64,000 bases of DNA from Marivirga harenae (GTDB taxonomy: Bacteria; Bacteroidota; Bacteroidia; Cytophagales; Cyclobacteriaceae), in the NCBI RefSeq assembly GCF_030534335.1, contig NZ_CP130565.1:2005501-2069500 (forward strand), in the 5' to 3' direction. This document shows positions 24,989 through 34,479 of the stretch, one piece after another. Under the pieces are notes generated by a model. The model was not told where the DNA came from, ran no database searches, and saw only the letters and a list, made by a program, of their open reading frames with translations. Numbering within the stretch: position 1 is the first letter of the stretch; each line of letters opens with the position of its first letter. Position numbers and translations under genes: made by a program.

Positions 24989-26353
24989 ATGTCTCATACC
25001 ATTAAACTTAAAAAAGGTTTTGATATAAACTTGGCTGGTAAAGCTGAGAACAAAGTATCAAATGCACCTAAACCAGAAACATTCGCAATTAAACCAACTG
25101 ATTTCCCGGCAATCACAAGGCCCAAGTTATTAGTAGAAGAAGGTGACTCTGTTAAAGCGGGTACTCCTCTTATCTATGATAAAATGGCTCCTGATGTATT
25201 GTACTGCTCTCCCGTTAGTGGAGAAGTAGCCGAAATTAAGAGAGGGGAAAAGCGAAAGTTATTAGAATTAAGGATTTTAGCTGATAAGGAAAATGATTTT
25301 GAAGATTTTGGAAAGCATTCGAAATCGGATATTAAATCATTGGAGGTTGAAAAAGCTAAGGAGTTAATGCTTAAAAGCGGGGTTTGGCCTAATATTATTC
25401 AAAGACCATATGGTATAGTGGCAAATCCTGAAGATGCACCAAAAGCAATTTTTATATCAGCTTTTGATACTCATCCACTAGCACCAGATTATAACTTTAT
25501 ATACAAAGACGAAGAAGAATCTTTTGCTGCAGGTTTAGAAATCATCAAAAAATTTACTGAAGGTAAGGTTCATATTAACATTTCTGAGGATAAAGAAATG
25601 CTAAAAATGTTCAGCCAAGCTGAAGGTGTTCAAATTAATAAATTTTCTGGTAAACATCCATCTGGTAATGTAGGGGTACAGATTCACCATATCGATCCAA
25701 TAAGCAAAGGAGATATTGCATGGACAGTAAAGCCATATGGAGTAATCCAAATAGGAAAACTGTTCTTAAATGGAAAGTATGATGCTTCTAAGAAAGTGGC
25801 ATTGACAGGGTCAGAGGTTAAGGATCCTCAGTATTATCAAACCTACGTTGGTGCTTCAATTAAAAATATTATAAAAGATAATATTTCTGGAGATCATGTG
25901 AGATATATTTCAGGAAATCCGTTGACTGGGGAACGAATTGATGCCGAAGGTTATTTAGGGTACTATGATGAGCAGATCACTGTTGTGCCTGAAGGAGATT
26001 TTGAAGAATTATTGGGATGGATTAAACCAACCACTTCGAAATTAAGTTTTCACAGGGCGATTGGCTTATTGTCTTTCTTGAACAAAAAGAAAGAGTATGT
26101 ATTAAATACCAATACAAACGGTGAAGAAAGAGCTTTCGTAATGACAGGAGAATTTGAAAAAGTTTTACCTATGGATATTCTGCCTAATTATTTGTTTAAA
26201 GCTATAATGGCAGAAGATTTTGACGAAATGGAGGCATTAGGGATCTTCGAATTGATAGAAGAAGACGTTGCCTTATGTGAATTCATTGATGTTTCCAAAC
26301 ATGAGCTTCAAGCCATTTTGAGAAAAGGAATCAATTTAATGATAAATGGATAA
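24989..26353 (+). CDS. nqrA: Na+-translocating NADH:quinone reductase subunit A
   Basis: NqrA is the large peripheral subunit of the sodium-pumping NADH dehydrogenase. From ATG 24989 the product is 454 residues and begins MSHTIKLKKGFDINLAGKAE, the usual NqrA start; the frame is open to a TTG at 24974, which I reject because it would add five atypical residues. The N-terminal Rnf-C/biotinyl-lipoyl-like domain (DSVKAGTPLIYDKMAPDVLY) and later quinone-site regions are present. It heads nqrABCDE, all on the same strand with short gaps. Confidence 0.94.
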   Translation: MSHTIKLKKGFDINLAGKAENKVSNAPKPETFAIKPTDFPAITRPKLLVEEGDSVKAGTPLIYDKMAPDVLYCSPVSGEVAEIKRGEKRKLLELRILADKENDFEDFGKHSKSDIKSLEVEKAKELMLKSGVWPNIIQRPYGIVANPEDAPKAIFISAFDTHPLAPDYNFIYKDEEESFAAGLEIIKKFTEGKVHINISEDKEMLKMFSQAEGVQINKFSGKHPSGNVGVQIHHIDPISKGDIAWTVKPYGVIQIGKLFLNGKYDASKKVALTGSEVKDPQYYQTYVGASIKNIIKDNISGDHVRYISGNPLTGERIDAEGYLGYYDEQITVVPEGDFEELLGWIKPTTSKLSFHRAIGLLSFLNKKKEYVLNTNTNGEERAFVMTGEFEKVLPMDILPNYLFKAIMAEDFDEMEALGIFELIEEDVALCEFIDVSKHELQAILRKGINLMING

Positions 26354-26406
26354 AAGGTAATTAATCCACAGGGTTAATATCAGTAAAAATAATCATACTA
26401 TAAAAT

Positions 26407-27600
26407 ATGAATCCAATACAAAAATTCTTCGATAAAATTGAACCTCTTTTTGAGAAAGGGGGGAAATACGAGAAGTACTATACGTTGTACGAAGGGCACC
26501 GTACAATTCTTTTCAGACCTAAATTAGTTACAGGACAGAAAGGGGTGCAAGTACGAGATGCTAACGATTTGAAGAGAACCATGATTACGGTGGTGATTGC
26601 TATGATTCCTTGTTTACTATTTGGAATCTGGAATATCGGTCATCAGCATTTTTTAGCACTAGGCGAAACGGCCACTTTTATCCAAAAAATAGGAATTGGA
26701 GCTATTCAGGTTATTCCAATCGTAATTGTTTCTTATGCAGTAGGACTTGGGACGGAATTTGCAATTTGTGTAATACGAAACCACCCTGTAAATGAAGGCT
26801 ACCTCGTTACAGGTATGTTAATTGCACTTATTATGCCACCTAGTATTCCACTTTGGCAAGTTGCATTAGCTACTGTTTTTGCTGTAATCATTGCAAAAGA
26901 AGTTTTTGGCGGAACAGGTATGAATGTGTTAAACGTTGCTTTAACAGCGAGAGCATTCTTATATTTTGCTTACCCGACTGACATTTCTGGAGAGGTTTGG
27001 ACCTACTTAGGTGATGCCGCTCCAATTGATGGATATTCTGGAGCAACTGCTTTAGCTGTTGCTTATGATACTGCTTTAAATGGCACCGGTACAGTAGTTA
27101 GTTCTTTTTCTAGCTATTGGGCGGAAGGAATGTACACCTTTAAAAATATGTTTTTGGGGGCAATACCAGGGTCAATTGGTGAGACTTCTACTCTTATGGT
27201 CTTAATTGGTGCATTGATCTTGATCGCAACCGGAGTTGGTAGTTGGAAAATTATTTTCAGCGTCTTCGCAGGTGCTTGGTTGATGGGATTAGGCTTTAAC
27301 GCGATCGGATATAATGCTTTTATGGATATGCCAGCGCATTATCATTTGGTAATTGGTGGTTTGGCATTTGGAGCCGTGTTTATGGCTACAGATCCTGTTT
27401 CAGCTGCTCATACGGAAACAGGGAAATGGATATACGGATTCTTGATTGGAATCTTAACAGTGATAATCAGGGTTGTAAATCCAGCTTATCCAGAAGGAAT
27501 TATGCTTGCCATTCTTTTAATGAATGTGTTTGCTCCGTTAATTGATCATTATGTTGTTGAATCTAATAAAAAGAGGAGGTTAAAACGTGCGACAGTCTAA
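26407..27600 (+). CDS. nqrB: Na+-translocating NADH:quinone reductase subunit B
   Basis: This 397-residue integral membrane subunit binds riboflavin and a covalent FMN and forms part of the Na+ path. About ten membrane helices are visible. The FMN-attachment motif SGAT (DGYSGATALA) is at about residues 211-214, with Thr214 as the predicted phosphoester site. The last codons overlap the start of nqrC by 14 bases, indicating translational coupling. Confidence 0.95.
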   Translation: MNPIQKFFDKIEPLFEKGGKYEKYYTLYEGHRTILFRPKLVTGQKGVQVRDANDLKRTMITVVIAMIPCLLFGIWNIGHQHFLALGETATFIQKIGIGAIQVIPIVIVSYAVGLGTEFAICVIRNHPVNEGYLVTGMLIALIMPPSIPLWQVALATVFAVIIAKEVFGGTGMNVLNVALTARAFLYFAYPTDISGEVWTYLGDAAPIDGYSGATALAVAYDTALNGTGTVVSSFSSYWAEGMYTFKNMFLGAIPGSIGETSTLMVLIGALILIATGVGSWKIIFSVFAGAWLMGLGFNAIGYNAFMDMPAHYHLVIGGLAFGAVFMATDPVSAAHTETGKWIYGFLIGILTVIIRVVNPAYPEGIMLAILLMNVFAPLIDHYVVESNKKRRLKRATV

Positions 27601-28333
27601 TTATTATGTAATATTATTCTCCGTCATACTTACAGTAGTATTAGGCGGATTGTTGGCAGCCACTTCAGTTGGCTTGGGCCCAATTCAGCAAAAGTCAATC
27701 GAATTGGACACTAAAAAGCAAATTTTAGGTGCAGTTCTGGAAGTGACTTCAGAAATGGATGTAATTGAGACTTACGGTAAAGTGATTAAATCGGAAGTGA
27801 CGGACTACGAAGGTAATGTGGTTACTGAAGATGAAGAAGGGAAAAAAATGATTGCTGAAAACGTAAGTGTTGAAAAGCAATACAAAAAAGCTCCGGAAGA
27901 AAGACTTTACCCTGTATTTAAATATTACGGTAAAGATGGTGGGGAAGAAATTGAATCTTATATCCTTCCAGTTTATGGTAGTGGCCTTTGGGATAATATT
28001 TGGGGGTACATTGCTCTAGATACTGAAGGTAAAGTGATAAAAGGTGCTGTTTTTGCACATGCAGGTGAAACTCCAGGACTAGGTGCAAGAATTACTGAGG
28101 ATGCCGTACAAGCTAGATTTGAAGGGAAAGAATTATACAACGACCAAGGAGAGTTAGTGTCTGTTAAAATGTTGAAAGGAGAAAGTAATCCTGAAAGCAA
28201 ATTAGATGAGCATCATGTTGATGGGATGTCTGGTGCGACAATAACAGGTAATGGTTTAAATGATATGTTAGAGAATTATTTCAAGCATTACCAGTCTTAT
28301 TTTAACAAAAAAGGTGCTACTGCCACTTTATAA
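27587..28333 (+). CDS. nqrC: Na+-translocating NADH:quinone reductase subunit C
   Basis: This 248-residue subunit has one N-terminal membrane anchor (about 6-28) and a periplasmic FMN-binding domain with the covalent-FMN motif SGAT (VDGMSGATITG), Thr218 being the predicted attachment site. The start is GTG inside the nqrB end. Because two subunits need FMN transfer, an ApbE flavin transferase must be encoded elsewhere in the genome; none is seen here. Confidence 0.95.
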   Translation: MRQSNYYVILFSVILTVVLGGLLAATSVGLGPIQQKSIELDTKKQILGAVLEVTSEMDVIETYGKVIKSEVTDYEGNVVTEDEEGKKMIAENVSVEKQYKKAPEERLYPVFKYYGKDGGEEIESYILPVYGSGLWDNIWGYIALDTEGKVIKGAVFAHAGETPGLGARITEDAVQARFEGKELYNDQGELVSVKMLKGESNPESKLDEHHVDGMSGATITGNGLNDMLENYFKHYQSYFNKKGATATL

Positions 28334-28351
28334 TTTAAAGATATTAAAGTT

Positions 28352-29038
28352 ATGAGTACAGAAACTGTAGATAAACCAGTAAAACAGGAGTCAGAAGCGT
28401 TACTTTCCAAAAGAAGAAAGAAGATTGTAACCGACCCGTTAAATGATGATAATCCGATTACCATTCAGGTTTTAGGGATTTGTTCTGCTCTTGCGGTAAC
28501 TACCCAGATGAAACCAACTATGGTGATGTCAATAGCGGTAATTTTCGTTATCGTTTTTTCAAACTTGATCATCTCTTTATTAAGAAAGTTAATACCAAAC
28601 CGTGTTAGAATTATTGTTCAGTTAGCTGTAATTGCAACTTTAGTAACATTGGTAAATGAAGTATTGCAGGCATTTGCTTACGATATGTACAAAGAGCTAA
28701 GTGTATTCGTGGGATTGATTATTACTAACTGTATTATTATGGGTCGTTTGGAGGCCTTTGCTCTAGGTAATAAGCCTTACGATTCAATTCTTGATGGATT
28801 GGGGAGTGGCTTAGGTTATGCATGGATCATTTTAGCTGTTGCCTTTTTTAGAGAACTGTTTGGATCTGGTGCAATATTTGGATTTGAGGTTTTTGAGGCA
28901 ATCGGTTTCTCAAAAGATGGCTGGGTAGGTATGGACTATCAAGCTAATGGTATAATGGTAACTCCTGTAGGGGCCTTCTTTATACTAGGTCTCATTATTT
29001 GGGTTCAAAGAAATAAAACAGGATACGTAGAAAATTAA
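28352..29038 (+). CDS. nqrD: Na+-translocating NADH:quinone reductase subunit D
   Basis: NqrD is one of two homologous membrane subunits (with NqrE) that form the core around an intramembrane iron centre. The 228-residue product has six predicted helices, and the conserved GLIITNCIIMGRLEAFA stretch carries the cysteine expected to ligate iron. A second Cys lies in LGICSALAVT. The N-terminus (residues 1-30) is a longer charged extension than in enterobacterial NqrD. Confidence 0.95.
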   Translation: MSTETVDKPVKQESEALLSKRRKKIVTDPLNDDNPITIQVLGICSALAVTTQMKPTMVMSIAVIFVIVFSNLIISLLRKLIPNRVRIIVQLAVIATLVTLVNEVLQAFAYDMYKELSVFVGLIITNCIIMGRLEAFALGNKPYDSILDGLGSGLGYAWIILAVAFFRELFGSGAIFGFEVFEAIGFSKDGWVGMDYQANGIMVTPVGAFFILGLIIWVQRNKTGYVEN

Positions 29039-29057
29039 TCGCTAAAAATTTTAGACA

Positions 29058-29669
29058 ATGGATTTAATTAATTTAGGAATAAAATCAATTTTTATAGAGA
29101 ACATGGTATTTGCCTACTTTTTGGGTATGTGTTCTTTTTTGGCGGTTTCTAAGAAGGTAAGTACTGCTTTCGGATTAGGATTAGCTGTTGTTTTCGTATT
29201 GACAATTACAGTTCCAACAAACTGGTTGTTGAGCGAATTCATATTGAATGAAGGGGCATTAACTTGGTTAAGTAAAGATCTGGCAACAGTTGACTTAAGC
29301 TTTCTAAGCTTTATCATGTACATTGCCGTTATTGCTTCAATGGTTCAATTGGTAGAAATGGTTATTGAAAAAACTTCTCCTGCCTTATACGGCTCATTAG
29401 GTATTTTCCTTCCTCTTATTGCAGTGAACTGTGCTATTCTTGGCTCTTCATTATTTATGGACCAGAGAGAATATGGCTTAGCAGAATCAGCGGTTTACGG
29501 ATTTTCATCAGGAATTGGATGGTTTTTAGCTATTATAGCATTAGCAGCAATTAGAGAGAGACTGAAGTACTCTAATGTACCTGATGGCTTGAAAGGATTA
29601 GGTATAACAATGCTGATTACAGGACTGATGGGTATTGCATTTATGTCCTTCATGGGGATTTCAATATAA
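29058..29669 (+). CDS. nqrE: Na+-translocating NADH:quinone reductase subunit E
   Basis: This 203-residue six-helix membrane subunit is homologous to NqrD. The iron-ligand regions [12 protein letters not shown] and [15 protein letters not shown] each contain the expected cysteine. It is the last gene of the cluster: a strong terminator follows within 25 bases and the next gene is unrelated. The NADH-oxidising FAD and [2Fe-2S] subunit NqrF, usually encoded right after nqrE, is not in this window. Confidence 0.95.
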   Translation: MDLINLGIKSIFIENMVFAYFLGMCSFLAVSKKVSTAFGLGLAVVFVLTITVPTNWLLSEFILNEGALTWLSKDLATVDLSFLSFIMYIAVIASMVQLVEMVIEKTSPALYGSLGIFLPLIAVNCAILGSSLFMDQREYGLAESAVYGFSSGIGWFLAIIALAAIRERLKYSNVPDGLKGLGITMLITGLMGIAFMSFMGISI

Positions 29670-29692
29670 ATTGAATACTTTTAATATAATTT

Positions 29693-29723
29693 AAGCCTTG
29701 ATGGACTTCATCAAGGCTTTTTT
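29693..29723 (+). terminator. Strong Rho-independent terminator after nqrE
   Basis: A perfect 11-base stem (AAGCCTTGATG and CATCAAGGCTT) with a five-base loop is followed by a T run. It is the best terminator in the window and closes the nqr operon after nqrE. Confidence 0.92.
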
Positions 29724-29749
29724 CGTTATAGTACTGATTCAATAATTAA

Positions 29750-30322
29750 ATGATTATGCGACAAAAGATTATTACTAAAATTGCTGCTTATTTTTTTAGA
29801 GGCTTACTTTTTGTAGCTCCAATAGCTTTTACGATTTTAGTTATTCAAGCCGTTTTTACATGGCTTGATGGTTTGCTTCCAGTAAATATACCTGGTCTTG
29901 GTATTCTAATTTTAGCCTCTGCAATAATTGGGGTTGGTTACTTAGGTTCTACCTATTTCATGAAGCCCTTCTTTGAGTTGTTTGAACAGTTTATCACCAA
30001 AGTACCTCTGCTAAGTTTGATTTACAACTCTATAAAAGATTTAATTGGTGCTTTCGTAGGCGATAAAAAGAAATTTAATCAACCCGTGATGGTGCAGTTT
30101 GACGAGGCTGGAAAAATATTTAAGCCTGGCTTCATTACTCAAAGTGAATTAGAAAAGGTAAAGATGCAGGGTTTCTGCTCTGTGTATATGCCACATTCAT
30201 ATAACTTTTCAGGGAATATTTTAGTAGTTAAAAATGAATTAGTTCATGAATGGAATGTCAATAGTACCAATGCAATGAAATTTATTGTTTCCGGTGGTGT
30301 TAGTGGTATTGACGATATGTAA
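29750..30322 (+). CDS. DUF502 family membrane protein
   Basis: This 190-residue protein matches DUF502: two membrane helices at about 13-35 and 45-68, the conserved FITKVPLLSLIYNSIKDL segment near residue 85, and a soluble C-terminal part with VYMPHSYNFSGNI. DUF502 proteins are widespread inner-membrane proteins of unknown function. It starts 27 bases after the nqr terminator and so is transcribed on its own. Confidence 0.9.
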   Translation: MIMRQKIITKIAAYFFRGLLFVAPIAFTILVIQAVFTWLDGLLPVNIPGLGILILASAIIGVGYLGSTYFMKPFFELFEQFITKVPLLSLIYNSIKDLIGAFVGDKKKFNQPVMVQFDEAGKIFKPGFITQSELEKVKMQGFCSVYMPHSYNFSGNILVVKNELVHEWNVNSTNAMKFIVSGGVSGIDDM

Positions 30323-30669
30323 GAAATGTAGAGAAAAGGTAAAAAAATATTTTCTTTGAATTTAAATAATAGTATTTTAGCTTTAATAAATGTAAATTAT
30401 ATTATAATGAAGCTATTTATTTATTGATGTATTTTTTACTCATGATGTAGGGTATTATATTTGAAACACATGAAAAATGTATCATGATTAGGGGAGAAGT
30501 TGTGAACGTAAAAGCAAAATATAAATCATTCTTAAATTCTAGTTCAACTGGTGACATTGTTTCTGCAGTAGTAATTTCTATTGAATGCATCATCGCTTCA
30601 ACAGTGATAATTATGAATATTATAAACTAACTTCTTTTAATTTAAACCTACATCCCGTAAATTTCCTTT
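30323..30669. other. Spacer of 347 bases between DUF502 gene and addA-like gene
   Basis: The stretch is very AT-rich. It holds one small candidate frame (described separately at 30484-30630) and no clear hairpin terminator or strong promoter match. Confidence 0.5.
30484..30630 (+). CDS. Possible small membrane protein (48 residues)
   Basis: An ATG at 30484 opens a 48-codon frame ending TAA at 30628-30630. The product has a basic first half (MIRGEVVNVKAKYKS) and a single hydrophobic helix in the second half (DIVSAVVISIECIIASTVII). This is the shape of a one-helix small membrane protein. There is no homology I recognise and no strong promoter, so it could be chance in AT-rich DNA. Confidence 0.3.
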   Translation: MIRGEVVNVKAKYKSFLNSSSTGDIVSAVVISIECIIASTVIIMNIIN

Positions 30670-33600
30670 ATGCACAAAGGAAATCTTTTCACAGTATATA
30701 AATCCTCAGCAGGTAGTGGTAAAACCTTTACGCTAACGAGAGAATACCTCAAGTTAGCTTTTAAAAATCCTGATCAGTTTAAAAGAATTTTAGCTGTAAC
30801 TTTTACCAATAAGGCCACTCAGGAGATGAAGGAACGGATTATTCATAATTTGTTTGAATTTTCTGAGAATAGTGAAGGAGTGATGGCCAATCAGCTGAAA
30901 GACTTATTGGAGTTTTCAGATAGTGAATTGAGGACTCGGTCAAGACAATTATTAATTTCAATTCTACATAATTACAGCAGGTTTTCGGTCCAGACCATTG
31001 ACCGGTTTTTTCAAAACGTTATGCGTTCATTTGCTCGCGAATTAAGCATCCAAGGCGATGGAGAACTTATGCTGAATACAGATGAAGTAAGGCAGTCCGT
31101 TTTGGATTTGTTGATGGAGGATATTAGTGATCCCAAACATGTAGCGCTCAAAAGTTGGGTGATTGATTTCTCGATCAATAAGCTTGAAGAGAAAGGTAGG
31201 TGGGATGTTAGAAGAGATATTCTTGCCTTTACTGAGGAGCTGATGAAGGATGATTTCAAGCTGATAGAAAGAGCTTTGAATGAAGAAATTTATGATTATC
31301 GAAGGCTGAAAATTTTCAAGGACAAATTGAACAAGATAATTGCGCAGTTTGAAAAGACTTTGGATGGAATCAGTAAAAAAGCCTTTCAGTTAATAGAGTC
31401 AAATGGGCTAGAAATCGCAGATTTTAGTTATGGAAATTCAGGAGCTATTAATTTTTTTAATAAAATTAGCGAAGAGACCAAAAATTATGATTTAGCTGAT
31501 TTGGTAAAAGGAAGAGTAAAAACAGCGATAGAGTCGGAAGGTGAATCCTTAGCCTCAAAATCCTCCAAAAAGAAAGATTTGATTTTTAAAACGGCTTCAG
31601 ATGGCTTGATGAATTCTTTCCAAGAGGCAATTGATTTCATAAAAAGGAATATAGGAGAATACCGTTCCGCTGAAAATATTCTTAAAAACATTTATTTATT
31701 AGGAATTACTCAGCATTTCAATCAACGAATGCAGGAATACAAAAAAGAGGAGGGTATTCAGTTCCTCTCTGATACCACTCAATTTCTAAATGAAATCATT
31801 GGTACCGATCCAACCGAAAGTCCGTTCGTTTATGAGAAAATGGGGAGTTTTTATGACCATTTCTTGATCGATGAGTTTCAGGATACATCTACTTTGCAAT
31901 GGCAGAATTTTAAACCCTTAATTGAAAATTCACTAGCTGAAGGAAATGAAAATTTGGTGGTGGGAGATGTGAAGCAATCCATTTACCGCTGGAGAGGTGG
32001 TGATTGGAGATTGTTGTTAAAAGGATTGAGAGAGGACATTTCCCCTGCTTTTTATCAAGAAGAGGCATTGAGTCATAATTTCCGGAGCAAACCGAATATC
32101 ATTGATTTTAATAATGATTTATTTACTGCTATGCCTGATTTGGTGAAGTTGAACGCGGTGAATAAAAACTCCAATGCTTTTACGAAAGAGGTTGAACGTC
32201 TTTTACAAGACATTCCTGATGCCTACAACGAAGTAGTGCAACAGAAGAAAAAAGACTATCCGTACAAGGGCTTTGTAGAGCTTCAGTTTTTTGAAGAAGA
32301 AGAAACGGAGGATGGAGAAAAATTGAGCTGGCAGACCAAGGCATTGGAAAAGTTTGTTCAAGATTTGGAGCGATTGCAGGATGCGGGTGTGAAATTACAG
32401 GATGTCGGAATATTGGTAAGGAAAAAGAAAGAGGGCATCGAAATTCAGGATTTTCTGGAGCATTATAAAAGCGAAAATCCTGATAAGGTACAGTATTATC
32501 AATATAATATAATCTCCGATGAAACTTTGCTATTGTCAAGCGCTCATATTGTCAATTTCTTGCTGAACTGCTTTCAGTATTTGTATACAGAAGATAAAAT
32601 TGCCCTTTCTCAAATTAAATTTTATTATCAGAAAATAATTCACAATGACGAATCACGCATTCACGATATTGTGAGAGTGAATAGTACGGATGAATTTTTA
32701 CCTGCCGAATTTTTAACTTCTCAAAAAGATTTGATGAGTTTGAGTTTGTTGGAAATGAGTGAGCAGTTAATTCAACTGTTCCAGCTAAAGGAAATTAAAA
32801 AGGAAAAGGCCTATTTATCTGCCTTTCAGGATGTTTTATTGGACTTCGGAAATAAAGGTGGTATTCCTGATTTTATGGAGTGGTGGGAAGATAACAATCA
32901 ATCTTATGCAATTAAATTGCAATCAGATGTGCATTCAGCACGATTGATGACCATCCATAAGTCAAAAGGATTGGAGTTTAAAATATGTATGATTCCCCTT
33001 TTGGAGTGGACCTTAAGTCCTAATCATTTGATGGCACCTACGCTTTGGGTGAACACAGAGGGAGGCCACTTTGCGGAAATCCCATACCTACCTATTAAGC
33101 ATTCTTCCTCTTTAAAGGATTCTGATTTTGCTCGTTCTTATTGGGAAGAAGAAGTGCGGAGTTATCTGGATAATTTAAACTTAATGTACGTGGCCATGAC
33201 AAGAGCTGGAGATGCACTCTTTATTAATTCTCATGCTAAGGCAAATTCAGGCTACATATCTAAATTGCTTTTGCAATTTGCTGAAAAGCAAGATAAGTGG
33301 GAAGACGCCAATTTGAAATTGACTATAGGAAGTGAAGTAGATTTGGCATTTTTGGCTAAAAAGAAAAAAGATACGCAGGAATCTTTTACTGTTAGTTCGG
33401 TAAACCTGACTTATTATGAAAGCCATAATTGGCACGATAAACTGAAAATTAAACATTCTTCTACTCTGATAGCTGAGGATGCAGGTTTATCCAAAACAGA
33501 TTTAGGAATTTATGTACATGATATATTTTCTAAATTAAATGATTTGAAAGAGCTTCCCGAAATTTTGAAAAAGGTTAAGACAGAAAAGATGTTGAATAAG

Positions 33601-33915
33601 GAGGATTTTGATTCTATCCAAAAATTGGTGAAGGATAATCTTGAGAAAGACAGTATTTTATTACCTTGGTTTGAAACAGATTGGCAGGTGAAAACTGAGG
33701 TCCCTGTACTTTTGACAGATGGTTCTTTAATCCGATTGGACCGGGTTTTAATAAAGGAAAATGAAGCCAAGATCTTAGATTTTAAAACGGGTTTAAAATC
33801 AGAGCAGGATCATAAGCAAGTAAGCTTTTACAGAAATACTTTAAGGAAAATGGGTTACGAGAAAGTCACAGCCCACATCGCCTACCTTAATCCTTTGGAA
33901 ATTATCGAGGTTTAG
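30670..33915 (+). CDS. AddA/RecB-like UvrD-family helicase-nuclease
   Basis: This 1081-residue protein is a superfamily 1A helicase with a C-terminal PD-(D/E)XK nuclease. Walker A is SSAGSGKTFTL (AGSGKT at 14-19), motif Ia/Ic follows (AVTFTNKATQEMKERI), motif II is LIDEFQDTS (399-407), motif III VGDVKQSIYRWRGGD, motif V MTIHKSKGLEFK and motif VI YVAMTRAGDALF. The nuclease core has ILDFKTG with Asp1037 and Lys1039. With the AddB-like gene 564 bases downstream it should form a double-strand-break resection complex feeding RecA. The arrangement addA then addB is the reverse of the Bacillus order. Confidence 0.92.
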   Translation: MHKGNLFTVYKSSAGSGKTFTLTREYLKLAFKNPDQFKRILAVTFTNKATQEMKERIIHNLFEFSENSEGVMANQLKDLLEFSDSELRTRSRQLLISILHNYSRFSVQTIDRFFQNVMRSFARELSIQGDGELMLNTDEVRQSVLDLLMEDISDPKHVALKSWVIDFSINKLEEKGRWDVRRDILAFTEELMKDDFKLIERALNEEIYDYRRLKIFKDKLNKIIAQFEKTLDGISKKAFQLIESNGLEIADFSYGNSGAINFFNKISEETKNYDLADLVKGRVKTAIESEGESLASKSSKKKDLIFKTASDGLMNSFQEAIDFIKRNIGEYRSAENILKNIYLLGITQHFNQRMQEYKKEEGIQFLSDTTQFLNEIIGTDPTESPFVYEKMGSFYDHFLIDEFQDTSTLQWQNFKPLIENSLAEGNENLVVGDVKQSIYRWRGGDWRLLLKGLREDISPAFYQEEALSHNFRSKPNIIDFNNDLFTAMPDLVKLNAVNKNSNAFTKEVERLLQDIPDAYNEVVQQKKKDYPYKGFVELQFFEEEETEDGEKLSWQTKALEKFVQDLERLQDAGVKLQDVGILVRKKKEGIEIQDFLEHYKSENPDKVQYYQYNIISDETLLLSSAHIVNFLLNCFQYLYTEDKIALSQIKFYYQKIIHNDESRIHDIVRVNSTDEFLPAEFLTSQKDLMSLSLLEMSEQLIQLFQLKEIKKEKAYLSAFQDVLLDFGNKGGIPDFMEWWEDNNQSYAIKLQSDVHSARLMTIHKSKGLEFKICMIPLLEWTLSPNHLMAPTLWVNTEGGHFAEIPYLPIKHSSSLKDSDFARSYWEEEVRSYLDNLNLMYVAMTRAGDALFINSHAKANSGYISKLLLQFAEKQDKWEDANLKLTIGSEVDLAFLAKKKKDTQESFTVSSVNLTYYESHNWHDKLKIKHSSTLIAEDAGLSKTDLGIYVHDIFSKLNDLKELPEILKKVKTEKMLNKEDFDSIQKLVKDNLEKDSILLPWFETDWQVKTEVPVLLTDGSLIRLDRVLIKENEAKILDFKTGLKSEQDHKQVSFYRNTLRKMGYEKVTAHIAYLNPLEIIEV

Positions 33916-34479
33916 TTTTATATTTTAGATCTTGAAGTTTTGATTTCATAGGTACTAAAAAAAAGACTAGTGATATGTGTTCTGTGTGGGCAAGTAGAAG
34001 TACAAAACAGCGGGCCAACGGATGGATTTGGGATGTCCGCCAGCTGGCGGATTGTCTTGAATTTTTGCCAGCCAGAGGCTGACCAGCCTCTAGCTGATTT
34101 CTTTTTGTTCAAGTGCTGGCAGTGTATTGAACTGAACTTCAATGAAGATAACAAATTTCTGCTGTGTTAACGGAAGTGAGCGAGGGCTAAACAGCCTTTG
34201 GCTGTTCTTTTGTTTTCTTTTGATTCTTTTGTGGTTAAATTTCCAGCTTTAGCTGGTTTATAGTCTTGTTATATAGTAGCAAAAAGAAAGTAAAGTAAAT
34301 TTGAAATGCTAATGAATAATTAATTTGAAAACTGGAATCATGGTAAATCTTAGCACTAAGATTTTATTTCCCAAGATTATTCCGAGTTTCCGAATCAAAA
34401 AAGAAAGAGCCCTTAAGATTTGTGAAAGTAAAGATTGATTTCTTTCATTAACATCTAAAAAGATTCTCATTATAAAACT
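33916..34479. other. Palindrome-rich spacer between addA-like and addB-like genes
   Basis: This 564-base stretch has no convincing gene, although short frames are open. It contains a run of hairpins: CCGCCAGCTGGCGG at 34037-34050, CAGCCAGAGGCTG at 34069-34081 facing CAGCCTCTAGCTG at 34084-34096, ACAGCCTTTGGCTGT at 34191-34205 and CCAGCTTTAGCTGG at 34243-34256. The segment CTTTTGTGGTTAAA at 34226-34239 recurs in the arginine cluster at 51630-51643. The GCCAGAGGC-type core resembles the REP copies flanking the transposase gene at 59.6-60.5 kb. Confidence 0.7.
34037..34096. repeat. REP-like palindrome cluster
   Basis: Three palindromic elements lie within 60 bases: a perfect 14-base palindrome at 34037-34050, and two facing elements with GCCAGAGGC- and GCCTCTAGC-type cores at 34069-34081 and 34084-34096. 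The pair forms an inverted repeat, as in BIME units. The core resembles that of the REP copies beside the RAYT gene at 59741-60271. Confidence 0.6.

Noticed and set aside
33918-34170. Small frames on both strands in the addA-addB spacer
   Set aside because: They are made mostly of palindromic repeat sequence and have no coding-like features.
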